From Bacteroidia bacterium (lineage in GTDB: Bacteria; Bacteroidota; Bacteroidia; Chitinophagales; Saprospiraceae): DNA of 64,000 nucleotides. Positions within the stretch are counted from its first letter, which is position 1. The number at the start of each line of letters is the position of its first letter. The DNA is taken from assembly GCA_030430845.1 (NCBI GenBank), contig JAUIKE010000005.1, positions 31,435-95,434 on the forward strand. Reading direction: 5' to 3'. The notes beneath the pieces were generated by a model. The model searched no databases. It had not been told where the DNA came from and saw nothing but the letters and a program-made list of their open reading frames with translations. This document shows, piece by piece, positions 43,175 through 54,300 of this stretch. The translations under genes were made by a program, and so were the position numbers.

Positions 43175-46100
43175 ATGAACCGTAACACCACTACATGTTT
43201 GTTGACATTGGTGCTTTGGCTATGTAATCTTGCTGTAAGCGATGCTTCTGTGCTTGCACTTACCGAAAGTAACTACTCGACGAATTCTCTTTCATTTACT
43301 TCAAATTTCGTGCCGGAAAATGACTATTCCTGTATCGGGGATGTGATCGTTCAGTTGGGAGACGACTGCCGGGCGAATGTTACCGTTCCAATGGTCTTGA
43401 AAGGGGGAGGAGTAGATACGCTGACGGGCTTCAATGTAGTGGTTAACTATCCGGGTGGTACAAAAACGGTCAATTATGTGAGCGGTTGCGGTAATTTTCA
43501 ATACGAGGTATTTGACCGCAATGATGAACTGGTTTGTTGGGGAAATATCATTGCGGAAGATAAAACGCCTCCGGTTGTCGCTCAGCCATTAAAAAACGAT
43601 ACGCTTACCTGTACAGATATAGATTCCATTTTTAACAGAGACTTGTATGATTTTGGTGGCGTCGTCTGGCAGCGCCTGCGCGATAGCAATATCATCGATA
43701 TTGACACGGCCATCACGGATAATTGTACAGATCGATCTCTGCTTAAGTTGGTCATCACCGATTCATACTTCCCTTCGGAAGGCGAATGCGAAGAATTTGG
43801 AAAGATTGAACGACGCATCCGTGCTACGGACGAAAAGGGTAATGTGTCAAATGTTACAACGATTACCTTCGTTTTTATCCAACCGGAACTGAGGCTGGAA
43901 GAACTGATTGATAGAGAACTAAGTGTCTGTACAGACGGAGAAGACTATACCTTGACCCCCGAAGAAGTAGGAGGGCCTTATTATTTGAACGCCTTCGGTG
44001 AAAAGCGATACCTATATGCTGCTGATACGGCTGTGTGTAATTATGCCATTTCTTTCAGGGATGATTCTGTGGCTATTGATTGTGGTTACAAATTGGAAAG
44101 AACCTGGTTTATCACCAACTGGTGTAATCTGGAAGATCCACGAGACACTATTGTACAGTTGATAAAATACGGTGATTTTGATCCTCCAGTGGTGAGTTAC
44201 CCGATCACCCATGACGGCACCTATTCGACCGGTCCTTTTGATTGTACGGCCAGCATTCAGGTGCCGGCTCCTGTTGTTAGCGATTGCAATCCCGGCTGGA
44301 CGTATACAGTACAAGTCTACACCAAAGAACCGGAGCTGGATGTGTTCGGCATACCCACCGGCGATTCGATTCTGGTTTTGAGAAATGAACCCATTGTAGG
44401 GAATTCCACGGATGGTTATTTGGCGACCTCCATTCCTGTTGGCAAGCATTTCTTTGTTTATAAAGTTACGGATGCCTGCGGTAATACTGCAGAGCCGCTG
44501 TTTTGCCCATTTGAAGTGATGGATAATTCCGCACCGGTAGCGGTTTGCTTCGATTTTGTCAATATTTCGTTAGGAGGGAAAGGAATTGGCAGCGTGCCGG
44601 CTTCAGAAGTAGATGAGGGCAGTACGGACAATTGCGAGATTGTTGAGAAAAAATTACGCAGGGAGATCAGTGAAGAGTGTCTGGACTCCTATGTAGATGC
44701 CGTTTTGAGCGGAGGAGAAGGATTCTTTACTTTCGCAGACCTTCAGAAGGTGTCGGGTGAGAATATCTGGAAATATGAAGAGGAGATCATTATTACCAAA
44801 AAGGGAAGTATATACTACTCTGCATACATGGATGAGGCAATTGTGAGTTGTTGTGATATTGGTACGATCGTCAGTGTGGAAATGCGCATCAGTGATAGAG
44901 CAGGAAATATGACCAGTTGCTGGTCATTGCTTCAGATTGAAGATAAGATCCCTCCTGTTTGCCATGCACCGGATAATATTAGGGTAGACTGCGATACGGC
45001 ACTCATCAATCGGAATGAATATGCTGATACTACGCTTTTGCAGCAATACTACGGCAAGGCAACGGCTTCGGATAACTGCGGGGCTTACGTAAAAGAACTG
45101 GAGCCGGTTGTTGATGTGGATAACTGTGGCTTTGGGACCATTACCAGAAGATTTCAGGCGGTGGATGGCTCCGGAAATAAATCTGAGATCTGCACACAGG
45201 TGATCACCATTGTGGGGATTTTTGATTATGAGATTAAGTTTCCGGCCGATGAATCCTCTGCTATTTGCGGTGTGCAAGACCCTGACACCTTATTATATCA
45301 GATATTGGCTTGTGGGGACCTCGCGATTGAGGTGGAAGATGAGATCTTTGACGCTGCGGATGATGCCTGCTACAAGATTTTCCGTACTTATACCATTATT
45401 AACTGGTGTGAATACGACGGCATTAGAGATCCGATGGAGATCGGTCGGGATGAAAATAAAAACGGGGTAGTAGGGGAAGAAGTGTATTTACTCAGACGAC
45501 GGGACGGCAGCTTTTACATTGATGAAAATAATAATGAAAAAGATGGCTTCCTCCGAACCGGCGTATCCGGAGGGTTCTGGAAATACACACAGATCATAAA
45601 GGTGTATGACAAAATAGCGCCGACGCTCAGCTACGATCCACTGGAACCCTTCTGCAGCTACGACTCAGCTGACGGTCCTAACGATATTTGTAACGGGGAT
45701 GTCCTGATCCCCTTCACCATAAGTGATAATTGCACCATAGAGGAACTGGAAACCAGAGTTTTCCTGGATGAGGGAAGCGATGGAGAGTCTATGATCGAAA
45801 TCACCAATTCGTCAATGTTGTCCAAGAACGGCCAGGAGTTTGTGTTCACAGCTTCACTTCCTATTGGTCTTCATAGATTGCAGGCTCGGGTAGTGGACCC
45901 TTGCGGCAACTTTATCGTAAAAAGCATTCCTTTTGAAGTAATAGACTGCAAAGCTCCTTTCCCCATATGTATACAAGGGGTAACTGTAGAACTGATGCCT
46001 GTTGACCAGGACGGTAACGGAGTGCCCGATTTTGGAATGAATCTGGTGCCTGCCCGCTCTCTGATCGGGAGTGACGTATTTGATTGTTCCGGTGAAGTGA

Positions 46101-47521
46101 CCTATTCCATCAACCGTAAAGGAGAAACGGCTGATGTGGACCAGACCAGCCTGGTAGTGAATTGCCTGGACCCTAAAAATGAAACGCTACCTGTAGAAAT
46201 TCATGCCTGGGATCCACTTGGAAATCATCAAGCCTGTGAAACCTTTATTGTTGTGCAGGACAACGGAAAGTTTTGTAGCGGAGGCGTAGAAAACGGGATC
46301 ATTGCCGGAGCCATATATACTGAAGAAGATATTCCGCTGGAAGATGTGCCAGTCCGTTTAAGCGGCAATCAGTCAGCTACCGTAAAAACAGATCTGGATG
46401 GAATATTTGAGTTTAGGGATCTGCAAGAAGGATATGATTATTCAGTGGAGCCTGCCTTAACAGGAGACTTTAAAAACGGTGTTTCTACCTATGATTTAGT
46501 TTTAGTCAGTAAGCATATTCTGGGAGTTGAGAAATTATCCTCTCCTTACCAGGTGATTGCTGCGGATGTCAACCGTTCTAACTCTGTGACCTCCCTGGAT
46601 CTGATCCACCTCAGAAAACTGATCCTTAGTATCAATGATACCTTCCCTAATAATACCAGTTGGCGCTTTGTCGACCGGGACCACGTTTTCCAGGAAACAG
46701 AACGACCCTGGGTAGGCGGCATCCCTGAAGTTGTGAATGTGAATAACTTAATCGGCACCTTTGATCAGGCAAATTTTGTCGCTATCAAGATCGGTGATAT
46801 CAATCGGAGTGCCCGCCTGAATCAGACCCTCGGGCAGAATGAAGATCGCAGCCATGCTGATCCTCTAATCATTGAAACAACAGATTATGCACTTGAGCCT
46901 GGGCAAAAGTACGAGCTTGAGCTAACAAGTAAAGACCTTGACCAATCGATGGGCTTCCAGTTTACTTTTTCGTTTGATCCGGCAGTACTTGATTTGGAAG
47001 ATATCCTTTACGGAACGCTCAAAGAACAACACATCGGCTTAAAATACCTCGATGACGGCCTGATAACAATCAGTTGGAACCAGCTTCAGCCTGAAAGGCA
47101 GGAGGAAAAGCTCCTTACCTTGTCGTTCCGGGCCCTGAGAGAAGGAAAACTAGCAGAACTGCTGGAAATCAATTCAAGACTGACTACTGCGGAGGCCTAC
47201 TCTTTCAACGGAACCTTCCGTGATGTAAAAATTGAATTCAAGGAACCTATAGTTCAAGAGGCTGAATTCAGTCTGTTACAAAATCATCCCAATCCATTTA
47301 AAGATCATACCTATATTCGTTTTTATCTGCCCCAATCTGCAGAGGCGGTTGTGTTAATTCAGGATATGAAAGGAGCGCTGGTTAAGGAAATTAGAGGGCA
47401 TTATCAGAAAGGACTGAACGAAATCAGACTGGACCGAAGAGGCCTCCCCAACGGAATATTAATGTATTCTGTAAAGTCAGGAGAATTTCAGGATGTGAAA
47501 AAAATGCTTCTAATCGATTAA
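43175..47521 (+). CDS. Giant T9SS-secreted adhesin-like protein with dockerin- and cohesin-like modules
   Basis: 1448 residues. A signal peptide (residues about 1-25) is followed by roughly 1000 residues of repeated Cys-containing beta domains of HYR type (TPPVVAQPLKNDTLTCTD, DKIPPVCHAPDNIRVDCD, DKIAPTLSYDPLEPFCSY). Next come a carboxypeptidase-regulatory-like domain near 1040 (IIAGAIYTEEDIPLEDVPVR), a dockerin-like segment near 1104-1150 (STYDLVLVSKHIL; AADVNRSNSVTSLDLIHLRK), a cohesin-like domain near 1236-1355 and a type A T9SS sorting domain near 1363-1448 (LLQNHPNPFKDHTYIRFYLP). It is expected on the cell surface or released. It aligns along its length with the C-terminal 1400 residues of the next gene, a tandem paralogue. 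Function unknown; adhesion is inferred. Confidence 0.85.
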   Translation: MNRNTTTCLLTLVLWLCNLAVSDASVLALTESNYSTNSLSFTSNFVPENDYSCIGDVIVQLGDDCRANVTVPMVLKGGGVDTLTGFNVVVNYPGGTKTVNYVSGCGNFQYEVFDRNDELVCWGNIIAEDKTPPVVAQPLKNDTLTCTDIDSIFNRDLYDFGGVVWQRLRDSNIIDIDTAITDNCTDRSLLKLVITDSYFPSEGECEEFGKIERRIRATDEKGNVSNVTTITFVFIQPELRLEELIDRELSVCTDGEDYTLTPEEVGGPYYLNAFGEKRYLYAADTAVCNYAISFRDDSVAIDCGYKLERTWFITNWCNLEDPRDTIVQLIKYGDFDPPVVSYPITHDGTYSTGPFDCTASIQVPAPVVSDCNPGWTYTVQVYTKEPELDVFGIPTGDSILVLRNEPIVGNSTDGYLATSIPVGKHFFVYKVTDACGNTAEPLFCPFEVMDNSAPVAVCFDFVNISLGGKGIGSVPASEVDEGSTDNCEIVEKKLRREISEECLDSYVDAVLSGGEGFFTFADLQKVSGENIWKYEEEIIITKKGSIYYSAYMDEAIVSCCDIGTIVSVEMRISDRAGNMTSCWSLLQIEDKIPPVCHAPDNIRVDCDTALINRNEYADTTLLQQYYGKATASDNCGAYVKELEPVVDVDNCGFGTITRRFQAVDGSGNKSEICTQVITIVGIFDYEIKFPADESSAICGVQDPDTLLYQILACGDLAIEVEDEIFDAADDACYKIFRTYTIINWCEYDGIRDPMEIGRDENKNGVVGEEVYLLRRRDGSFYIDENNNEKDGFLRTGVSGGFWKYTQIIKVYDKIAPTLSYDPLEPFCSYDSADGPNDICNGDVLIPFTISDNCTIEELETRVFLDEGSDGESMIEITNSSMLSKNGQEFVFTASLPIGLHRLQARVVDPCGNFIVKSIPFEVIDCKAPFPICIQGVTVELMPVDQDGNGVPDFGMNLVPARSLIGSDVFDCSGEVTYSINRKGETADVDQTSLVVNCLDPKNETLPVEIHAWDPLGNHQACETFIVVQDNGKFCSGGVENGIIAGAIYTEEDIPLEDVPVRLSGNQSATVKTDLDGIFEFRDLQEGYDYSVEPALTGDFKNGVSTYDLVLVSKHILGVEKLSSPYQVIAADVNRSNSVTSLDLIHLRKLILSINDTFPNNTSWRFVDRDHVFQETERPWVGGIPEVVNVNNLIGTFDQANFVAIKIGDINRSARLNQTLGQNEDRSHADPLIIETTDYALEPGQKYELELTSKDLDQSMGFQFTFSFDPAVLDLEDILYGTLKEQHIGLKYLDDGLITISWNQLQPERQEEKLLTLSFRALREGKLAELLEINSRLTTAEAYSFNGTFRDVKIEFKEPIVQEAEFSLLQNHPNPFKDHTYIRFYLPQSAEAVVLIQDMKGALVKEIRGHYQKGLNEIRLDRRGLPNGILMYSVKSGEFQDVKKMLLID

Positions 47522-48302
47522 GCACCTGAGTCAGCCCTTATTTTGAATTAGAGGAAAAGAGAGCTGAACTATAGAGCAATACATAGAAATATGGCCGCCC
47601 CGGCCATATTTCCATGTATTGCCGCAGTATTCAAAAAATAGCTTGACATTATTCCCAAAATGAAAATTTGGGATGACTTATGTTTTAATGAAATTTTAAA
47701 ACTTTTAATTTGTAGATAAAGCTGCATTTATTATTGAATATTTATATATTTGTAGCAGTTTTCAGTTTTAATCCTTTCACCATTTTTTGCTACCCCTTAT
47801 TTTAGCTTTGCCTAAGCAACTATTGTAGCTGTTAGATAATAATTTTATCTTTCAGTCGTAAATATTGATATGGTATTGCCCAAACATTTTCTCCACCGGC
47901 CCGTAAAAGTGCTCTATCCCAATAGAACTGAGGCAAAAGCTTCGTATATTGAGCATTGAACATGAATTGAACATATTGAACATATTTTTTTAAAATTTTA
48001 ATTATAATCTCCATGAAACAAATCTACCGACTCACTCAGTCGCCGCTTCGGGCTGTGATATATTCACTAACCCGCCGAAGATCTGGCACGTTTATTGCAA
48101 ATCTTTTTACTGTTAACCCATTTTACCTCTTTTCTTCCTAAACCGGGATGAGATCCCTTTCGGCATCTGTTAGTCAGAATGTTGAACTGGGTTTTGAGAG
48201 GCTAAGCTTTTGAGAGAGAACACAAATTAAGTATCTACTGCCGAAGACCGACGTCCAAAGTAAGAGCAGATGTTAAAAACGGCAAGTTTCAAACCGGTTA
48301 AC
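47522..48302. other. 781-bp spacer between the giant paralogues
   Basis: It holds the hairpin 47576-47622, a small TCCCAAA/TTTGGGA hairpin near 47653-47673, a segment near 47663-47690 resembling 20678-20705, and TTGAACATA repeats near 47950-47985. No gene was supported on either strand. Confidence 0.55.
47576..47622. terminator. 22-bp hairpin 3' of the 1448-residue protein gene
   Basis: 47576-47597 (GCAATACATAGAAATATGG...) pairs with 47601-47622 with one mismatch, loop CCC. It lies 55 bp after the stop and is the likely transcription end. Confidence 0.75.
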
Positions 48303-51300
48303 ATGAAAAGATTTCAACATACGAGTTTTTTGTCTACACATTTTTTAATCTTCTTTGCATTTCTGTCCGCTCAATTCAGACCGGACCGTATCGTACATCA
48401 CAACACAACAAGTAAGCAGACCACTTCCGAGCTGGCCCAAGCCACGTTAAATTGTGTGGAGCCGGTCATTCGGGAAATTACCAGTTCTACCGATTCTATC
48501 TGTAGCGGAGAGCGTGTTTTTCTTCGGGTAAACGGGGATCTGAACGATGCCCAAAACTGGTATTGGTATATCGGGAAATGCGGCACTGAGCAGCCGGTGG
48601 CCGTAGGGTCTTTTATTACAGTGAGGCCAGATACGACTACCACCTATTATATGCGAGGTGAGGGAGAATGTTTTCCCGACGGCCTGGAATGTCAAACCAT
48701 TACCGTTACAGTAATAGATTCCATTCCTCCTACTGTTTCTTGTATTGGCGATCAGGTTGGGGTAGTGGATGAAAATTGCGAATTCATTTTGCCCGATTAT
48801 CGGATCCTGGTCGTGGCCATGGATAATTGTGTTGATGAACCTGTTCTGGAGCAAATACCGGCTCCTAATACGCCTATTTCTGAAAATACGGAAGTGAAAA
48901 TCATAGCCTGGGATAAAAATAATAATTCCGATACCTGCGCTTTTCGCTTGCTATTGACAGATCCTTTCCCACCGGTTGTCCTGTGTAAACCTACCACTAT
49001 TTATCTAACTACAGAAACCAACCTGGCATATCTGGAGCCCTGGATGATCGATGACGGCACCTATGATGCCTGCGGAGATATCAAGCTCCGAATTGGTAAT
49101 ACGACTACTTTTGATTGCACACAGCTTGGGCAGCACGACGTTACACTGACAGCAGAAGACCGGGTTGGGAATATTCTTAGTTGCGAAACGACTATAACAG
49201 TGGCGGACACCATTCGGCCGGCCGCCGTTTGTAAAGACATAGAGATCTTTCTGGATGAACAGGGCCAAGCGAGCTTGCTCCCGGAAGATGTTGATGGAGG
49301 CTCTGAAGATAATTGTGAGGTTGATCTACTGGAGATAGACATCCAGCAATTTGGATGTACTGATCTGGGAACTCAGGAAGTAAACCTTAAGGTAACGGAT
49401 ATTTCCGGTAATAGTGCTAGCTGTACAGCACTTGTAACGGTAACGGATACCTTTCCGCCCGCTTTGTTTGCAGAAAACCTGCAGTTGGAGTTAAATGAGG
49501 AAGGCAGGGTGAGCCTGGCGATCAATTCATTTGTCCTCCAAGATGTAGATAATTGCCAGATGGACACCGTCTGGCTGAGCCAGTATGATTTTGATTGTTC
49601 TAATTTGGGCGAAAATAATGTTACTTTATTTGGAAGAGACATGGCCGGCAATGTAGCAAGCATGAACATCAAGGTAGTCATTTCTGATCCGGTTCCGCCG
49701 GTTTTAAATTGTGGAGATGATGTAGAGGTTGTGCTCATTGAGGATTGTTCTTTTTCTTTACTTGATTATTCCTTACTTGCAGAGACCACTATCGAAGATA
49801 ATTGTGGAGGAGCAATTATTTACGAACAATTACCTGCCCCGGGTACCGCTATTGATCAGGATACAGAGGTGACACTGAAAGCGAAAGATTTGGCCGGCAA
49901 TGAAGTAGATTGTTCTTTTCAGGTCATAATAAAGGACGGGAAAGCCCCCGTTTTTGAATGTCTGGACGCACAAACCACTCCTCTGTTGGACGGATGTATT
50001 GGGATCGTGCCGGATTTTACACAACAAATATCCATACAGGATAATTGCCCAAATGAAGACCTTGCCATCTTTCAGATACCAGCTCCAGGGGCGAATATCA
50101 CTACTGATACGGTAGTGAAAATCGTAGTGGTAGATAAAGCTTTAAATGAAACTGAGTGCAGCTTTCCATTACGGTTAGTAGACGATCAGGGGCCTGTAAT
50201 GCAATGTCCGACTGCTCTGCAAACTGTTAATATCGATGATAACTGTGTGGCTATTTTGCCAGATTTCATAAATCAAATTTCTGTCACGGATGCCTGCCAG
50301 GAAGGACTTCAACTGACTCAGTTTCCTGAAGCAGGTACCTCCCTTGAATCTAGTACACTTGTGACGATTACGGCTACTGACCGGGCGGGCAATGAAAACG
50401 ATTGTTCCTTTGACGTGGAGGTAAAGGACCTTTCAAAGCCCGAATTGGAATGTGGAATGGTGGTCTTTGTTACAGTTGATGAGAATGGAGTGGCCGAATT
50501 AAAAAATGAGCAACTAACAAATTTAGCATCTGATAATTGTAGTATCAGTAACATTGAAGTGAACCGTCGGTTTTTTGATTGTGATGCCGTCGGATATAAC
50601 ATTGTAAACCTAACAGCTACGGATCCTTCCGGCAATACCGCAAGCTGTGAGTTGACGGTTGGCGTAAGGGCCTCCAATAGCTGTGAAATTCCAGAGATTG
50701 CTAACAATGGTGATGACATAGACCTGGAAAACTTGCCGCAGGATACCGATATAGGGGATCCTTGTAGTTGTATGGGCGAAGGCCGGTTCTCAGAAGAAGT
50801 GGTGATCGGCCCAACTAAATCGGGACAAGCCTGGGTGGTTAGCGAAACCAATTTGTTATCTGTCGAAAATGAAACCCCCATTCCAGCAGGTACTGCTTTT
50901 CAGGAAATTCCCTATCGCAATGATTCTAGTTTGTACATCTTAGTAGGTATTCATTTGGATGGGGATGGATATACCATAACTGCTCGCAGTAATTTTTATC
51001 CAGGGCGTACTTTGTCTATGGGAAATACTTGTTATTATCCCAAACCAGCCATAGTAAACCTGGAATCCAGTTATTGTATTTCCACGCCGGCATTTGAATT
51101 AGAAGGAACGGCCGGTCAGGGAAATGAAGGAATGGGAACCTTTAAAGTAAATGGTCAGGTGACTACTACCTTTGATCCGATGGCCCTTGGTTCAGGGGTT
51201 CATATAGTAGAATTTACCTGGGATGCCGGTAATCCGGCGGGAGAGCTCAGGCCTGATAATATTGGCTGTATAGAAAGTATTTCCTTGCCCGTTCAAGTGG

Positions 51301-54300
51301 CAACTTCAACTCCCAATTTTTCTTGTAATGACCTGGTTCGGGTTAATGCTACGGACCAATGTGAGGCCTTTGTTACGGCTGATATGATTATTAATGCCCG
51401 TCTGAATTGTTTGGATGATTACGTCGTTCGTATTTACAAACAAGGAGGAGTAGGGTATTTGCCTAATCCCATTCCTGCTGAATATTTCGGACAAACGCTC
51501 AATGTGATTGTCGAGCATGTCCCTTCCGGAAATTATTGTGAAGGTCAGTTGATCATGGAAGATAAAACTCCTCCGGTAATTAATTGCCCCGGAGAAGTGT
51601 TCGAGTTTACCTGTACAGATTATGACTCTATCTTCAATCGGGTCGATGCATTTGAGGCCATTGGTTTTGATCTGCAAACAGATATTTATGATGCTTGCCA
51701 TGATCGAAGCGATGTGACGGTTAACTGGACGGATGAATTTTTCCCTTCATCCAACCAGTGTGATAATTTTGGGAAAATTGTAAGAACCATCGATGCCTTT
51801 GATGAAGCTGGTAATATTGCCGAAAGATGCCGGATTGAATTTATCTTAAAAACTCCAGATTTACAGACTGAATTGATCCAGCAGCCTTTTGAATGGAATA
51901 TCTGTGGGGATAAAGAACTGCCTTTGGACAATCAGGGGCGTCCGCACCCTAGAGTGAGTGGGTCGCCTTATTTCATCAATGGTTTTGGAGATACTGTTTT
52001 TGTACATAACCAGGCTACCTGCAACTTTGCAGTGGCCTACAGTGATAATGTCATTCAAAATTGCGGCCTTTCTTATGAAGTATTAAGAACCTGGCAGTGG
52101 TCGGACCCCTGTAGTAACGAACCGGTCAAACAGTTTGTACAGGTGATCAGAGTACGGGATATGACACCGCCAAAGGTATCTGTAGATGGTACGGATGTTC
52201 CTGTATTCTCTACCGGCCCCTTTGATTGTACAGCAGCCTTTCGGGTTCCGGAGCCACTTATTGATGATTGTAACTCAACTACCTATTCCGTAGAAATAAA
52301 AAGTGTTGTTCAGGCTGTGGATATATTCGGCGTGCCGATTCCAGGTGAGGTAGATACCATTACCCTCAGTTCGAGCATCACTGGAAATAGCCGTACCGGA
52401 TATTACGCTTCCAATGTGCCCGTAGGAGACGAACACTACATCGTTTATAAGGTAGCCGACGATTGTGAAAACATAGCCGAACCTTACTGGTACAAAATAA
52501 GGGTTGAAGATCAAATCGCACCGGTGGCTATATGCGGAGACGATATCAACTTCTCTATCGGAGGTAACGGCATAGGGCAATTATTGATCGATGATGTCAA
52601 CCAGGGAAGCCGCGATAATTGCGGTTTGATAGACCTGCTCATGAGAAGAGAGATTGATGAAGATTGCCTCGATGGATATGTCTCAGATGTGATTGGCCGC
52701 CAGATCAACGGCGATTTGACGCTAGCCGATCTGGATAAAGAAGGAGATCAATATTATTTCAACAACGAGCTGGTGCTGGTATTTGAAAATGGAAAGTACT
52801 ACTCCAGTTATGATGAAAAACTATTCTTCTTCTGTTGTGATGTAGGGCGTAATGTAACGGTTCAATTACTGGTAACTGATCCTTCCGGTAACTCTAACTT
52901 CTGCTGGATTAATATTGCCGTGGAGGATAAGGTGCCGCCGCTTATTTTACCTCCTCCGGGAGTTACTGCTGACTGTGATACCTTGACTTATGGTATTACA
53001 GACTTGACCGACACCTTGCAATTACAGCAAAAATTTGGTAATGCCCAGGCTACGGATAATTGCAGCGCGCTTACAAGAGAGCTAACTCCTGTGGTCAATC
53101 TGGATAACTGCGGAGTGGGTACCATCACCAGAAAATTCCAGGCCAGGGATGCCTCCGGTAATGTATCCGGGGTGGTGCAGCAAGTCATTAATGTGATCTC
53201 TAAAAATAATTATGAGATTAAATTCCCAATGGATGCTTTGTCGGCTCAGTGCGGCGTATTCGATGCCGATACCCTAGAATATAAAGAGATTGCCTGTGAC
53301 CAATTGCTGATTAATGTAAAAGAGGATCGCTTCTCTCCATCAGGTAACGAATGCTACAAGATCCTGCGTACTTATCAAATCATTAACTGGTGTGAGCACA
53401 ATGGCATCGATGAGCCCCTTACAATTAGCAGGGACGAAGACGGCGACGGCATTCCAGGTGAAGAAATTTATATACTTCGACGCCGCAACAGAGTATTCTT
53501 GGATAATAATAATGATGAAACGGACGGATTTATCAGAGAAATCACTTCCGTTGGTTTTTGGAAATATACGCAAATCATTAATGTTTATGACACCGAGCAG
53601 CCGGTCGTGGATTACTCAGAACCCGCAGAGCCTTTCTGCTCGTATGGAGACACCGCAGGCAGCTGTGATGGTTTGGTAAGCATAGATTTTGGTGTGAGTG
53701 ATGGCTGTAGCCCAAGTGACTTAAGTGTAGAAGTGTTCCTGGATCCTTTTAAAGACATCAACAACCGAATTAATAAAACCGGTACTGCCGAGGTGAAAGT
53801 AGTAAATGGCAGATATGTATTTGAAGGCCCGGCTCCTATTGGTGCTCACCAGTTGTTTGTCCGGGTGACGGATCCTTGTGGCAACATAGGTCTTGCAACT
53901 ATTCCGTTTGAGGTGGTCGATTGTAAAGTAGCTGCTCCTATTTGTAAAGGGGTAAATGCCGAAATCATGGCCATAGATACGGATAAGGACGGCGTTCCGG
54001 ATACTGGCATGGCTGTCGTGCCTGCTTTGGCTTTACTGGAAAGTATAGATAGCCTGAATGATTGCTCCGGCTCGCTGAAGTACTCCGTGCATCGTGCCGA
54101 CGAGACGAGCATCGATCCTAATCAGACAGAGGTCATCTTTACTTGTGAGGATTCTCTTAATGTTACCATTCCTGTATTCGTTTATGTCTGGGATAATGCC
54201 TACAATCCTCTATCCGTTCAGCCGGATGGCACGGTTGGTGGCCCCAATTATAGATTCTGTGAAACCTTCGTGGTTCTGCAGGACAATCAGTTTGGTGTTT

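Noticed and set aside
47832..48014. 60-codon reverse-strand open frame between the giant paralogues
   Set aside because: It has low-complexity Ile/Lys start, overlaps TTGAACATA repeats, and has no support from context.
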